Shown here: one piece after another, positions 6,605 through 14,929 of the stretch | Layout of the letters: the number at the start of each line of letters is the position of its first letter | Numbering within the stretch: position 1 is the stretch's first letter | From: DAOUFU01 sp034429275 | GTDB lineage: Bacteria; Chloroflexota; Anaerolineae; Aggregatilineales; Aggregatilineaceae | NCBI GenBank assembly: GCA_034429275.1 | Contig: DAOUFU010000253.1 | Span: 1 to 42,557, forward strand | Reading direction: 5' to 3' | DNA: 42,557 bases | Notes under the pieces: model-generated | The model's database searches: none | What the model was told of the DNA's origin: nothing | The model's input: only the letters and a program-made list of their open reading frames with translations | Program-made: the position numbers and the translations under genes

Positions 6605-7546
6605 TCAGGACAGCAGGGCGGCATCACCCCGCAGCCGTTGCACGTCGCGCATCGGTGGTTCGCCGAAGAGACTTTTGTACTCCCGGTTGAAGTGCGAAGG
6701 GTCATGGTATCCCACGCGATAGGCAGCACTGGCCGCGTCAAGATTTTCGCCTAGCATCAGACGGCGGGCCTCTTGGAGTCGGAGCCGTTTTTGGAACTGC
6801 AAGGGACTCATCGCTGTGACAGCCTTGAAGTGGTAGTGGAAACTTGAGACGCTCATGCCCAACTCTTGAGCCAGTTCCTCAATGCGAATGGGCTGGTCGA
6901 GGTTTTGATGGAGTCGTTCCACGGCCTTTACGATGTTGGGCGTGTAACCGCCTGAGGTGGTGAGGTGGTAGAGCCGGCCTCCCTGGTTGCCTATCAACAG
7001 GCGATAAATGATTTCGCGCGTGATCAGAGGCATGAGGACGCTCGCTTCAGCAGGGGAATCTATTAGCCTGACCAGCCGCACGACAGCATCTAACAAATCG
7101 GCATCCAGCGGGCTGACGTCGATGGCTCGCACATCCGCCCGGTTCGGTGGCGAAGTGTGACCAGACTCCACCATCACCGAGCTTACGAGGGCAGGGGATA
7201 GTTCCAGACGGAGACTGAGGTATGGTCGCTCCCTGGATGCTTCCAACACCTGACTCACGCGGGGCAACTCAAGCGTCGTTAAGAGATAGTTGAAGGGATC
7301 ATACTGGTAGCAGGTATCGCCCAGATACACCACCTTGCTCCCCTGTGCGATCACACAGAACGATGGCTCGAGTACGCTGTGAATCCGTTCCGAAGGCGTG
7401 GAAACGCGCCCCAAGTGAAGTCCCTGAAGCGGCTGAAAGACCCCATCTTCGGGGAGCGCCCGCAAGATCCGTTCGACTAGTTCCTCACGGTTGGCTTGCA
7501 TTCGCTGCGCTTCGCGCTCTGTGGCCCATTGATTGATTGCATCCAT
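6605..7546 (-). CDS. AraC family transcriptional regulator
   Basis: A 313-residue regulator. Residues about 40-190 match the AraC_N (cupin-like) sensor domain (PSERIHSVLEPSFCVIAQGSK, then YDPFNYLLTT). The C-terminal 100 residues hold two helix-turn-helix units (IRIEELAQELGMSVSSFHYHF and DAASAAYRVGYHDPSHFNREY, followed by the FGEPP-type ending). It is divergent from the aldo/keto reductase gene with about 170 bp between them, the usual arrangement when such a regulator controls its neighbour. GAGGCGG lies just upstream of the ATG. A good promoter with an inverted repeat over its -10 suggests autoregulation. Confidence 0.93.
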   Translation of the reverse strand: MDAINQWATEREAQRMQANREELVERILRALPEDGVFQPLQGLHLGRVSTPSERIHSVLEPSFCVIAQGSKVVYLGDTCYQYDPFNYLLTTLELPRVSQVLEASRERPYLSLRLELSPALVSSVMVESGHTSPPNRADVRAIDVSPLDADLLDAVVRLVRLIDSPAEASVLMPLITREIIYRLLIGNQGGRLYHLTTSGGYTPNIVKAVERLHQNLDQPIRIEELAQELGMSVSSFHYHFKAVTAMSPLQFQKRLRLQEARRLMLGENLDAASAAYRVGYHDPSHFNREYKSLFGEPPMRDVQRLRGDAALLS

Positions 7547-7574
7547 CGCCGCCTCTTCGCCTATGAATATTTGT

Positions 7575-7607
7575 AGGATTATACAATCCTCTCGGATGAT
7601 TCTTCAA
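7575..7607 (-). promoter_or_regulatory. Promoter of the AraC-type gene with inverted repeat over the -10
   Basis: On the minus strand TTGAAG (7607-7602) and TATAAT (7583-7578) are separated by 18 bp. The inverted repeat AGGATT-ATAC-AATCCT (7575-7590) covers the -10, which fits a repressor or autoregulatory site. The start codon lies about 25 bases after the predicted transcription start. Confidence 0.55.
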
Positions 7608-7719
7608 TCATTTTGCGTCGAGTTACTTTATACTGAACATCAGAAAGTGAAAAGTCGGGTTTTCTTTTGAGGGTGCGTCGTAATTTTGTCCAACGCGAAA
7701 GAGGACAGGAGTACACAAC

Positions 7720-8688
7720 ATGCAAAAGCGAACACTTGGCAACAGCGGCCTGGAAGTCTCGGCCCTCGGCCTGGGCTGTATGCGAATGACCTTCGGTGAT
7801 GCGCCGATTGGCACCCGCCAGGAAATGATCGCGTTTTTGCACAAGGCAGTAGAGCGCGGCATCACGTTTTTTGACACGGCGGAAGTCTACGGACCTTTCA
7901 CCAACGAGGAACTGGTGGGTGAAGCGCTGGAGCCGTTTAAGGGGCAGGTGGTCATTGCTACCAAATTCGGTTTCAAGCACGATCCCAATAAGGGACCGCA
8001 CCCCTCCGTGGGCCTGGACAGCCGCCCGGAGCAAATCAAGCGGGTAGCCGAGGCGTCGCTCAAGCGTCTGCGCGTCGAGGCCATTGACCTGTTCTACCAG
8101 CACCGGCCCGATCCGAATGTCCCTATCGAAGATGTGGCGGGTGCGGTCAAGGACCTGATTCAAGAAGGCAAGGTAAAGCATTTTGGTCTCTCTGAATCAG
8201 ATGCCGACACCATCCGCCGTGCGCACGCCGTCCAGCCGGTCACGGCCATTCAGAGTGAATATTCGATCTGGTGGACGCCTGTTGAAGAGGCGGTATTGCC
8301 CACTTGTGAAGAACTGGGGATCGGTTTTGTACCTTATAGTCCGCTGGGACGGGGTTACCTGACCGGCAAAATAGATGAGAACACGACCTTCGCCGATAAC
8401 GACATCCGCGCCCATAATCCCCGCTTCACGCAGGAAGCGATCCGGGCTAACCGGGTGGTGGTGGACTTGTTGGAGCGTATCGGCAGGGAGAAGGGAGCGA
8501 CTCCGGCTCAGATCGCGCTGGCGTGGCTGCTGGCGCAAAAGCCCTGGATTGTGCCGATTCCCGGCTCGCGCAAGCTTGAGCGCCTGGACGAGAACAATGG
8601 GGCGGTTGTGATCCAGTTGACGGCGGGTGATCTCCGCGAAATCCGAGAAGCTATGGCACATATCACCGTGATGGGGGACCGGTATTAG
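7720..8688 (+). CDS. Aldo/keto reductase
   Basis: A 322-residue NADPH-dependent aldo/keto reductase of the AKR13/YakC-like group. The catalytic tetrad is visible: Asp and Tyr in FFDTAEVYGP, Lys in VIATKFGF, and His in DLFYQHRPDP. The barrel strands and the C-terminal cofactor motif (PGSRKLERLDEN) are intact, and the length is usual for the family. AGGAG lies about nine bases before the ATG. The physiological substrate cannot be told from sequence; such enzymes reduce aldehydes and ketones. It is divergent from the AraC-type regulator and followed by a carboxymuconolactone decarboxylase-like gene 37 bases later, probably in one operon. Confidence 0.95.
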   Translation: MQKRTLGNSGLEVSALGLGCMRMTFGDAPIGTRQEMIAFLHKAVERGITFFDTAEVYGPFTNEELVGEALEPFKGQVVIATKFGFKHDPNKGPHPSVGLDSRPEQIKRVAEASLKRLRVEAIDLFYQHRPDPNVPIEDVAGAVKDLIQEGKVKHFGLSESDADTIRRAHAVQPVTAIQSEYSIWWTPVEEAVLPTCEELGIGFVPYSPLGRGYLTGKIDENTTFADNDIRAHNPRFTQEAIRANRVVVDLLERIGREKGATPAQIALAWLLAQKPWIVPIPGSRKLERLDENNGAVVIQLTAGDLREIREAMAHITVMGDRY

Positions 8689-8725
8689 GCGAAAAACGAC
8701 TTGGCCTGAAAAGTGGGAGAATGAC

Positions 8726-9055
8726 ATGGGCAAGAACAAAGTGACGGCTGGTCGAGATTATCTGGGCGAGTTTGCCCCCAAATTTGCTGAGCTGAATGAT
8801 GATGTTCTGTTTGGCGAAGTCTGGTCTCGTGAAGAACAATTGGCTGCCCGGGATCGCAGCCTGATCACGGTGTCCGCTTTGATTGGAGGCGGCATTCTCG
8901 ACGAGTCTCTACGCAGTCATCTGAAAAAGGCCAGGGAGAACGGCATCACGAAAGACGAGATTGTTGAAGTGATTACACATCTTGCTTTTTACGCGGGGTG
9001 GCCGAAAGCCTGGGCTGCGTTAAATATCGCGAAAGAGATATTTGCCGAGGAATGA
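8726..9055 (+). CDS. Carboxymuconolactone decarboxylase family protein
   Basis: A 109-residue all-helical protein of the AhpD/CMD superfamily. Visible family features are VWSREEQLAARDRSLITVSALI, then the helix LRSHLKKARENGITKDEIVEVITHLAFYAGWPKAWAAL. The CxxC motif of the peroxidase-type AhpD is absent, so it belongs to the decarboxylase-like or redox-neutral branch. GGGAG lies close to the ATG. In related gene clusters such proteins accompany aldo/keto reductases under AraC-type control, as here. The substrate is unknown. Confidence 0.9.
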   Translation: MGKNKVTAGRDYLGEFAPKFAELNDDVLFGEVWSREEQLAARDRSLITVSALIGGGILDESLRSHLKKARENGITKDEIVEVITHLAFYAGWPKAWAALNIAKEIFAEE

Positions 9056-9069
9056 AAGGACACTCGTTC

Positions 9070-9456
9070 ATGACACGGTGGACAAGCGACGAACTCAGCC
9101 GGATTGGCAGTGCTGAGGAACTTGAGATTGCGTCACTTCGACGGGATGGCACGCTGCGCAAACCGCGCACGATCTGGGTGGTGCGCGTGGGTGACGATCT
9201 CTACGTGCGATCGGTGAATGGGCGCACGTCCGATTGGTTCCGGGGTGTTCAGACTTGCCACGAGGGCCGCATCTGGGCAGGCGGCATCGAGAAAGATGTT
9301 ACCTTCGTGGACGTGGATGATTCGGGCACAAACGACCAGATCGATGCGGCGTACCTCAGCAAGTATCGCCGTTACCCACAATATGTTGCTCCCATGGTCA
9401 CTCCTGAAGCGCGTGCGGCAACGATCCGGCTTGTACCGCGTGCCACAGGGAGATAG
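9070..9456 (+). CDS. DUF2255 family protein
   Basis: A 128-residue cytoplasmic protein. The sequence (MTRWTSDELSRIGSAEELEI, then TIWVVRVGDDLYVRSVNGR, then WFRG, and IDAAYLSKYRRYPQYVAPMVT near the end) matches the DUF2255 family, whose fold resembles flavin-binding split barrels. No enzymatic role is established. It follows the decarboxylase-like gene by 14 bases and is probably the last gene of the AraC-controlled unit. Confidence 0.85.
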   Translation: MTRWTSDELSRIGSAEELEIASLRRDGTLRKPRTIWVVRVGDDLYVRSVNGRTSDWFRGVQTCHEGRIWAGGIEKDVTFVDVDDSGTNDQIDAAYLSKYRRYPQYVAPMVTPEARAATIRLVPRATGR

Positions 9457-9508
9457 TCATTTCACACTCAGGAAGCGCACACAAATTGGCGACTCTTTGA
9501 CAGAAAAA

Positions 9509-9534
9509 GGTTGGCGGCATTTCCCCCGCCAACC
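9509..9534 (-). terminator. Rho-independent terminator (minus strand)
   Basis: A 9-bp perfect stem GGTTGGCGG/CCGCCAACC with an 8-base loop is followed on the minus strand by TTTTTCTG. It terminates transcripts coming leftward from the transposase remnant. It may also slow rightward transcripts from the DUF2255 gene, although no T tract follows on that strand. Confidence 0.75.
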
Positions 9535-9607
9535 GCTCCGCGTCTACAGGTCAAGATCGAGATAGGCCCGTAGTCTCACAGATTCGTGCAATAGCCGATA
9601 TCTTCCC

Positions 9608-10066
9608 TTATACGGCGTCGCGGTAGTAGTCGCGAATGAGGCCACCCAGAACCTTGCGATAGCGCACTGGACCGCTCGTTGCTCGACTTGCTGCTGGAAC
9701 GGGAATCTGCTGGTCAATCCCTTGATGCGGGCGCGCCGTATTGAAAAAGGCGATGTACTCGCGCATCACGCGGCGCAAATGCGCCTGATTGATAATCAGC
9801 ACCTTGTCCAGACAGTCTTCCCGGACAGAGTGGATCCACCGCTCCGCAAACGCGTTCGTGTTCAGAGCATGATGAGGAATGGGAGTGACATGGATACCTG
9901 CCGAACAGAATACGGTGTCAAAGGCAGAGCTGAACTTCTTATCGTTGTCGCGGATCAGAAAGCGGATGGCGGGCTCGCGTTCGTCGAGCGTCCACATCAT
10001 CTGGTGCGCCTGCTGGGTGATCCAGGCGTTATCGGGAGGGGCGGTACAACTTGTCTGCAACTCTGG
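9608..10066 (-). pseudogene. Integrase-core transposase, N-terminally truncated
   Basis: About 150 C-terminal residues of a DDE integrase-core transposase. Visible parts are AWITQQAHQMMWTLDERE, FLIRDNDKKFSSAFDTVF (second Asp), then ALNTNAFAERWIHSVREDCLD (catalytic Glu in AERW) and FNTARPHQGIDQQIP. The N-terminal DNA-binding region is missing: homology fades near 10066, where an IS1-type fragment begins on the opposite strand. The stop lies just before the ending YYRDAV, and a second remnant of the same C-terminus occurs at 12068-12125. Confidence 0.75.
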
Positions 10067-10090
10067 CGACGCATTCCACGCGCCTACACC

Positions 10091-10333
10091 CGTTGCCACT
10101 CGTTCAGCGATTTCTGGGAGGCGTATTAGCGCGTGTTTGCCACTGACCGTCATCAATCAGTCGGCAAAGACAGCGGCCAAACCAACCATATCGAGCGCTG
10201 GTTGAACACCTTGCGCCAACAGCTGGTCCGCTTTGTGCGCAAAACCCTGTCGTTTTCCAAGTCCGACCGTTTTCATGAGTTCGTTTTTCGACTATTTGTT
10301 CATCACTACCTTCAGACGTGCATCAGTCAATAG
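10091..10333 (+). pseudogene. IS1-family transposase C-terminal fragment
   Basis: The reading frame gives FSDFWEAY, a TAG at 10127-10129, then the IS1 signature VGKDSGQTNHIERW, NTLRQQLVRFVRKTLSFSKS, and an ending HHYLQ. This is the last third of an IS1 transposase. The in-frame stop and the missing front part show it is dead. It abuts the integrase-type remnant head to head. Confidence 0.75.
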
Positions 10334-10439
10334 TTCACCACTACCCGGGCGTGATAGTTGACATAGGTATACTTTCAGATGAACGAAATCAGCGCTTCAT
10401 TAAGTGCGTTCAGGAAGATGATCGAGCGGGGATTGTGCC

Positions 10440-10465
10440 GGGGCAGAGAAATTTTCCTCTGCCCC
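10440..10465. repeat. Perfect 9-bp hairpin downstream of the small zinc-type gene
   Basis: GGGGCAGAG and CTCTGCCCC are separated by 8 bases. It lies 11 bases after the stop of the minus-strand gene at 10476. No T tract follows on either strand, so it is a weak terminator candidate or an RNA-stabilising hairpin. Confidence 0.4.
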
Positions 10466-10475
10466 TGGATTCTAG

Positions 10476-10631
10476 CTATTTCTGTTTGGCGAGAGACTTT
10501 TGATACGACTTCCAGCCTGGACAGATCTTCGTGTGCCAGCGCCACAACCGCGCTTTCCACGTGTTCGGGTGCGCTTCAGCATCCGCTCGGATTTTACAGT
10601 CGGCGCATGGATGGGGCTTGCTTTCAGACAT
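10476..10631 (-). CDS. Small Cys/Trp-rich protein, likely zinc-binding
   Basis: A 51-residue protein. It contains HPCADCKIRADAEAHPNTWK, then ARLWRWHTKICPGWKSYQK. The CxxC pair plus the later Cys and His look like a small zinc site, and the Trp-rich second half (LWRWHTKICPGWK) resembles short Chloroflexota proteins I recall but cannot name. GAGGAGGAG lies about nine bases before the ATG, strong support for translation. It is on the same strand as the S41 peptidase but downstream of it, starting 34 bases after that gene's stop, so co-transcription is possible. Function is unknown. Confidence 0.65.
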   Translation of the reverse strand: MSESKPHPCADCKIRADAEAHPNTWKARLWRWHTKICPGWKSYQKSLAKQK

Positions 10632-10664
10632 TTATGACTCCTCCTCAAACTACATAAGCCGATT

Positions 10665-11978
10665 TTATTCCACTCCCGATTGGGCAAAAGCGGCGATCAG
10701 CATATCATCCTGACCCGCCAACAGATTCTCGACATTGACCGGAATCGCGATATCAGGCTGCAAACCCACACTTTCATATACCTGTCCATCACTGGCATAG
10801 TAGATTTCATTCGAGAGGCCAAATTCCCAGCCGTTGGGTAAGGTGCGGCCCAGGATATCCGAATGCGCGCCGGACGTCGGTTCCCCGATCACAGTCACAT
10901 TCGGTAACGTCTGCATCGCCATCACAAAAATTTCGGCGGCACTGGCAGTCAGGCGGCTGGTGAGAACGACCACATTCCCATTGTACTGCTGATCGCCGAG
11001 CGGCTGCACATAAAATTCGCGGAGCGGCGTGAAGCTGTCGCCATTGCGCGCCTGTTTGGTGAAGGCCAGCCGTTCCTGATCCGCGAACCGTCCCGCCAAT
11101 GTGAGCGCCGTCGCATCGAATCCGCCGCTGTTAAAGCGCACATCGATGATCAAAGTGTCCGCGTCAGCAAATTCCGCCACGACCTGATCCATTGCGGCTC
11201 CGGCGTTGGCTAATTCGGTTTCGCTGTTCTCGCCAAAGCCCTCCATCAGGAAAATCGATACATAGCCAACCGAATCGTTCAGCCATTTGTAGCTGATCAG
11301 GCCACCCGCAAGCGCTGTCAAGGTTGGGCCGTTGATATACTGCTCTGCGATATAGTCAACCAATGCCTCATCGTTTAGATCTAACCATTCAGGCAGGGAC
11401 GAAGGCGAAAATTCATCGGAATCACTGCTCAGGCTGATATGCCCATCATCCAATGGCTTGATCATCTCGCAGAGGATCGCGAAAAGCTCGTCGGATGTCG
11501 TATCGGCGGTCACTTGAGGGCGGTAGGTATCATACTGCGCCTGCCAATCGACCCCGTAAAGATCGAAAAAGGCATACTGCTCGTTAAAGGTCGCCCAGAA
11601 AACCTCAAAATTCGCTTCGGGATCAATCGTTTCGGCGGTGCCGCCATTGTCACACACCGCAGGCAGCGCCTCGATTCGATCCGCGACAAGCTGCATTGTC
11701 ATGCCGTCACGAATGACCAATTGATCGTTTTCCAGGGCAAAGGTAAAGTCAGTTGCCGCCAACGCCTCTGAATCATTCGGCAGTTGGATGGAGGGAATGC
11801 AGCTTTTGGAGGTTACTTCGTAGACGTTAACCATTTCCGGTGTGATGGCGATCACCATCCCATAACCCTCGGTCAGCCAAAATCCCTCCAGCGAGGAATC
11901 GGTTTGCGCTGTCGCGGTGACGAGGCCCCCTCTCAGCAGCATGACAATCATCAGACTTGTCAGTATCAAACGTTTCAC
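10665..11978 (-). CDS. S41 family serine peptidase, secreted
   Basis: A 437-residue exported peptidase. A signal peptide (about residues 1-25, ending TATAQT) is followed by a lipocalin-like N-terminal part and a C-terminal S41 (C-terminal processing or tricorn-like) core. The core has FDLYGVDWQAQYDTYRPQV, the strand LIIDVRFNSGGFD, and VVVLTSRLTASAAEIFVMAM, in which the Ser before AAE is the likely nucleophile, then IGEPTSGAHSDI. No PDZ domain is evident. The GTG at 11978 is chosen because AAAGGAG lies six bases upstream and the signal peptide starts there; an in-frame ATG at 12011 would put the ribosome site inside the gene. Substrates are unknown. Confidence 0.9.
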   Translation of the reverse strand: MKRLILTSLMIVMLLRGGLVTATAQTDSSLEGFWLTEGYGMVIAITPEMVNVYEVTSKSCIPSIQLPNDSEALAATDFTFALENDQLVIRDGMTMQLVADRIEALPAVCDNGGTAETIDPEANFEVFWATFNEQYAFFDLYGVDWQAQYDTYRPQVTADTTSDELFAILCEMIKPLDDGHISLSSDSDEFSPSSLPEWLDLNDEALVDYIAEQYINGPTLTALAGGLISYKWLNDSVGYVSIFLMEGFGENSETELANAGAAMDQVVAEFADADTLIIDVRFNSGGFDATALTLAGRFADQERLAFTKQARNGDSFTPLREFYVQPLGDQQYNGNVVVLTSRLTASAAEIFVMAMQTLPNVTVIGEPTSGAHSDILGRTLPNGWEFGLSNEIYYASDGQVYESVGLQPDIAIPVNVENLLAGQDDMLIAAFAQSGVE

Positions 11979-12067
11979 CACTCTCTCCTTTGAGATGGAA
12001 AATGGAACCACAAATCTGTACGTGCAGCGAGGGAGATTTGTTGTGCATAGTCCCGAAAAATTATCGC

Positions 12068-12125
12068 GATAGCCAATTTTCCCTTACGCGGCATCGCGAT
12101 AGTAGTTGTGGAGGATGTCCCCCCA
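12068..12125 (-). mobile_element. Remnant of integrase-type transposase C-terminus
   Basis: On the minus strand this encodes DILHNYYRDAA-stop, matching the last residues LIRDYYRDAV-stop of the transposase at 9608. The flanking bases after the stop are also similar (TTCCCTTA). It is a scar of the same element type, about 2.4 kb away. Confidence 0.55.
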
Positions 12126-12133
12126 ACCTGTCA

Positions 12134-12173
12134 TCCTCTCACTCTGATTGGTACTAATCCGGGGGGCAGCTCA
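12134..12173 (+). repeat. IS3-type element terminal end, copy 1
   Basis: These 40 bases match 32825-32864 at 38 of 40 positions. At 32825 the sequence lies directly after an IS3 transposase C-terminus and ends GGGGGGCAGCTCA, so it is the right end of an IS3-family element. Here only the end survives, between the S41 and LRR genes. Confidence 0.65.
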
Positions 12174-12192
12174 AGGTTTCTTCGGTTGGATG

Positions 12193-13077
12193 TCAAATAT
12201 AGACGATGCATCCGCGCGTAGCTAACGCGTGCATCCAGTCTACGTCTGGGCATAATGCATTCCAACGCAAATCGAGTTTTCGCAGATGGGGTAGATTTCC
12301 GAGGGTATCAAATGGCACGTCAGTGAGCTGATTTTCGCGTAGGTCAAGCTCGGTGAGTTGACTCAACTGGCCGATGCTGTTTGGCAAAGTCGTGAAGCGG
12401 TTTCCGCGCAAGTTTAGTCTTCTCAGATTTGTCAACTGTATCAATGATTGGGGCAATTTCTCTAACCGGTTATGTTCGAGGTGTAGTTCTCTTAATGAGG
12501 TCAATCTCCCCAGGTTATGCGGTAGCTCAACCAGTTGGTTGTGATCAACTTTCAGTTCAATCAGGCGCGATAGTCTGGTGATTTCCTCAGGTAGCCGCTC
12601 CAGGTGATTGTGACTCAGATTCAGGTAAATGAGGTGGTCTAGATTGCCCAATGCTGGGGGCAAAAATTCAAGTTGATTACCATGTAAATACAAAAATTCC
12701 AGTTTGTTTAACCTTCCAATCGTCTCGGGAAGACTCGTTAAGAGGTTTCCAGCGGCATCAAGCACGCGAAGCTGGCTGAAATTGCTGATCGATGCGGGCA
12801 GATCTGAAAGCTGATTATCATGGATATATAGTTGAGTCAGATGTTTCAGGTGGCCGATCGTTTCCGGCAGGGAAGTCAGTCCACAATGTCGTACAGCTAG
12901 CGCGCTGACGCGGTTATTGTGGAGATAAACGCCAATTGCCTTATTTTCATTCTCTCGCGCCAGGTACGGAATGGTATCATTTGCCCGCAAACAACCGTTT
13001 TCTCTCAACAAAACTTCTAGATCGTCCAAGGCTTGCGCTTCGTTGTCTGACAAGGAAATTTCGGGGTCTGAACTCAA
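12193..13077 (-). CDS. Leucine-rich-repeat protein
   Basis: A 294-residue protein with no signal peptide. An N-terminal helical part of about 60 residues is followed by ten leucine-rich repeats of 23 residues, pattern LxLxxNxLxxLPxxIxxLxxLxx (for example LYLHGNQLEFLPPALGNLDH). The repeats have the plant-like or Ras-group LRR consensus common in bacterial and eukaryotic signalling proteins. It ends soon after LDLRWNALCPDVDW. Such solenoids bind other proteins; the partner is unknown. The start is probably the TTG at 13077, with GAGGGGG about ten bases upstream. The gene sits between two inverted IS3-type ends (12134-12173 and from 13154), which hints at transfer as a unit. Confidence 0.85.
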   Translation of the reverse strand: MSSDPEISLSDNEAQALDDLEVLLRENGCLRANDTIPYLARENENKAIGVYLHNNRVSALAVRHCGLTSLPETIGHLKHLTQLYIHDNQLSDLPASISNFSQLRVLDAAGNLLTSLPETIGRLNKLEFLYLHGNQLEFLPPALGNLDHLIYLNLSHNHLERLPEEITRLSRLIELKVDHNQLVELPHNLGRLTSLRELHLEHNRLEKLPQSLIQLTNLRRLNLRGNRFTTLPNSIGQLSQLTELDLRENQLTDVPFDTLGNLPHLRKLDLRWNALCPDVDWMHALATRGCIVYI

Positions 13078-13153
13078 GGTTTCATTTCCCCCTCAATAGA
13101 GGGTCCTTGGTACGATCGTCGGCTTCCAATGACTCAATGATACAACCCTGAGC

Positions 13154-13320
13154 TACCCCCGAATATTAGACCAGAGTCAAAGTTAGACGTTGGGTACTGA
13201 GCAAGTCGAGGATCGCCACGGGTGTTGGGGGTCGGTAGCCCAAGGCACTGTGAAGACGGATCTGATTGTAGTGCACCCGCCAGGCTTCGGTCAAGATTTG
13301 TGCTTCCCTAAGAAACCGCA
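13154..13320 (-). mobile_element. IS3-family orfB C-terminal fragment with terminal end
   Basis: On the minus strand: REAQILTEAWRVHYNQIRLH, then SALGYRPPTPVAI and a stop at 13166. This is the C-terminus of an IS3 orfB integrase. Past the stop, the plus strand reads TGAGCTACCCCCG from 13154, an IS3-type terminal repeat similar to those at 12173 and 32864. The catalytic core is missing upstream of about 13320. Confidence 0.75.
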
Positions 13321-13891
13321 TGGAAACCCCTGTAAAAATGGGCCGATTTTGTGCGCTTTCCATAAGGTCTCTTAGAAAAGATCAACTAGCATCATTATAG
13401 GAAGATCGCAGGAAACCGGAAAACTGGGCAAGATTCCCTGCAAATGATCATGCGCTTCACGTGTGAATAGTCTGTTGAGCTTTAGTCTTCATTTGACGCA
13501 GCACAGCAGACGCACAGGCAGTGCGTAATTTCCATACAGCATCGCACATTTGGCCATACCTGGCTTGACGACATTCTTACAAGTCCCTCACAATCGATTG
13601 GCTGTTGGACGGAATTCTCAGGTATATCTCACTGCACTGATGTGGTTGGTTTGTTCCGTTTTACAATTAATGGGACACTTCGGGATGCCAAATTCATAGG
13701 AACTTTGATCTTTCGAGGGCGCAAATTCAGGTCAGGTTAATGACTATGGAAGACCCGGCGCGAGCAATAATACAGGAGCCACAATCCTGGCTAAGGGGAA
13801 ATCGACTATTGGACAGTGTTTGGGAACTGTGGGGGAACATGCTCTCCCGCAGCATCTGCGATTTGGTGCATCGGATATAGGAAAAAAGCTT
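13321..13891. other. Intergenic region without a supported gene
   Basis: No gene with a credible start was found. A stretch of about 40 codons without stop lies on the minus strand from about 13580 to the TGA at 13457-13459 (it contains CDAVWKLRTACASAVLRQ), without a start or ribosome site. It may be a gene remnant. The A/T-richer part after 13620 probably holds the promoter of the URO-D gene. Confidence 0.4.
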
Positions 13892-14929
13892 ATGAATTTC
13901 CGCGAACGTATGGAGGCATTCTGGTTCGGTGACCGCCCTGAGCGGATACCGTACTCGATCTATGACGCGGAATGGCGGCATGCCGCCAACGATCCGCGCT
14001 GGCAAGCGCTGTTTGACCTGGGCCTGGGCATATCCTGGCATTTCCCTTCCTTTGAGCGTGTCACCTCTGGTGTCGAGGTTGTAGAGGAGAGTTACCGCGA
14101 GCATGGCCATATCATTTTTCGACGCACGCTGAAAACCGACTCCGGCTCCCTCAATGAGATTTACGTGGATGGCTGGAAGCGAAAATACCTGCTGGAAACA
14201 CCCGATGATTATGCTGTGATGACGCGCATCGTCCAGCAGAGCGATGTACGTCCAGCATATGACCAGTTTGTCGAGCGGGAAGCCGCGTTGGGTCCGCATG
14301 GCGTCGCATTGATCGATATGGGTCGGACTCCCAACCAGACGATCCTGGTGGATTATGTAGGGTTAGCCAATTTCGCGCTGCATCTGTTCGATTTCCAGGC
14401 CGAGATGGAGGCGTTATACGAGGCCCTGCTGACACGCTTCCGGCGGCTGACGGATATCGTGGCAGAAGGCCCCGGACGTTATGTGTGTGTGTTGGAAAAC
14501 TTCACGTCGGAAACCCTGGGCCCCAGGCGTTTTGCGCAGCTCCTTTTGCCCGTGTACGACGAATGTTTTCCGATCCTGCGATCCGCGGGCAAGATTGTCG
14601 GGGTCCACTATGATGGTCATCTCGCCTCCTGTCGGGATGTGATCACTCGTGCCCCCATAGACTTGATCGAGTCACTCACTCCCCCGCCCGAAGGCGATCT
14701 GACATTGGCCGAGGCGCGGCAAGCGTGGCCAGAGATGCTGTTCTGGTCGAATATCAACATCGGGTGCTATGACCTACCCCCGGATGAACTTCGGGCGGTC
14801 GTCATAGAACGAGCGTCGCAGGGTGCGCCAGATGGTTCGAAGCTGGCATTTGAAGTATCGGAGCAGATTCCCTCAAACTGGTATGACTCAATGCGCGTGG
14901 TCCTGGAAACTTTAGATGACATCGGGTAG
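13892..14929 (+). CDS. URO-D superfamily protein (uroporphyrinogen decarboxylase-like)
   Basis: A 345-residue protein of the URO-D/MtaA-like fold: MNFRERMEAFWFGDRPERIPYSIYD at the front, then a TIM-barrel with VALIDMGRTPNQTILVDYVG, then GRYVCVLENFTSETLGPRRF, and near the end HYDGHLASCRDVI and IDLIESLTPPPEGD. These segments resemble URO-D domain proteins that act in methyl transfer (methyl-corrinoid/coenzyme M type) more than the haem-pathway HemE, and no haem genes are near. The ATG at 13892 is preferred because AGGAAA lies about ten bases upstream and the family N-terminus starts there. The substrate is unknown; no corrinoid protein is adjacent. Confidence 0.8.
   Translation: MNFRERMEAFWFGDRPERIPYSIYDAEWRHAANDPRWQALFDLGLGISWHFPSFERVTSGVEVVEESYREHGHIIFRRTLKTDSGSLNEIYVDGWKRKYLLETPDDYAVMTRIVQQSDVRPAYDQFVEREAALGPHGVALIDMGRTPNQTILVDYVGLANFALHLFDFQAEMEALYEALLTRFRRLTDIVAEGPGRYVCVLENFTSETLGPRRFAQLLLPVYDECFPILRSAGKIVGVHYDGHLASCRDVITRAPIDLIESLTPPPEGDLTLAEARQAWPEMLFWSNINIGCYDLPPDELRAVVIERASQGAPDGSKLAFEVSEQIPSNWYDSMRVVLETLDDIG

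Noticed and set aside
8197..8739. 180-codon minus-strand frame over the aldo/keto reductase
   Set aside because: It is antisense to an intact catalytic gene and has no recognisable domain.
10440..10465. Rho-independent terminator
   Set aside because: The stem is perfect but no T tract follows on either strand, so it is listed only as a hairpin.
13457..13580. Minus-strand open stretch of about 40 codons in the intergenic region
   Set aside because: No start codon with ribosome site and no family recognised. It could be a gene remnant but cannot be supported.
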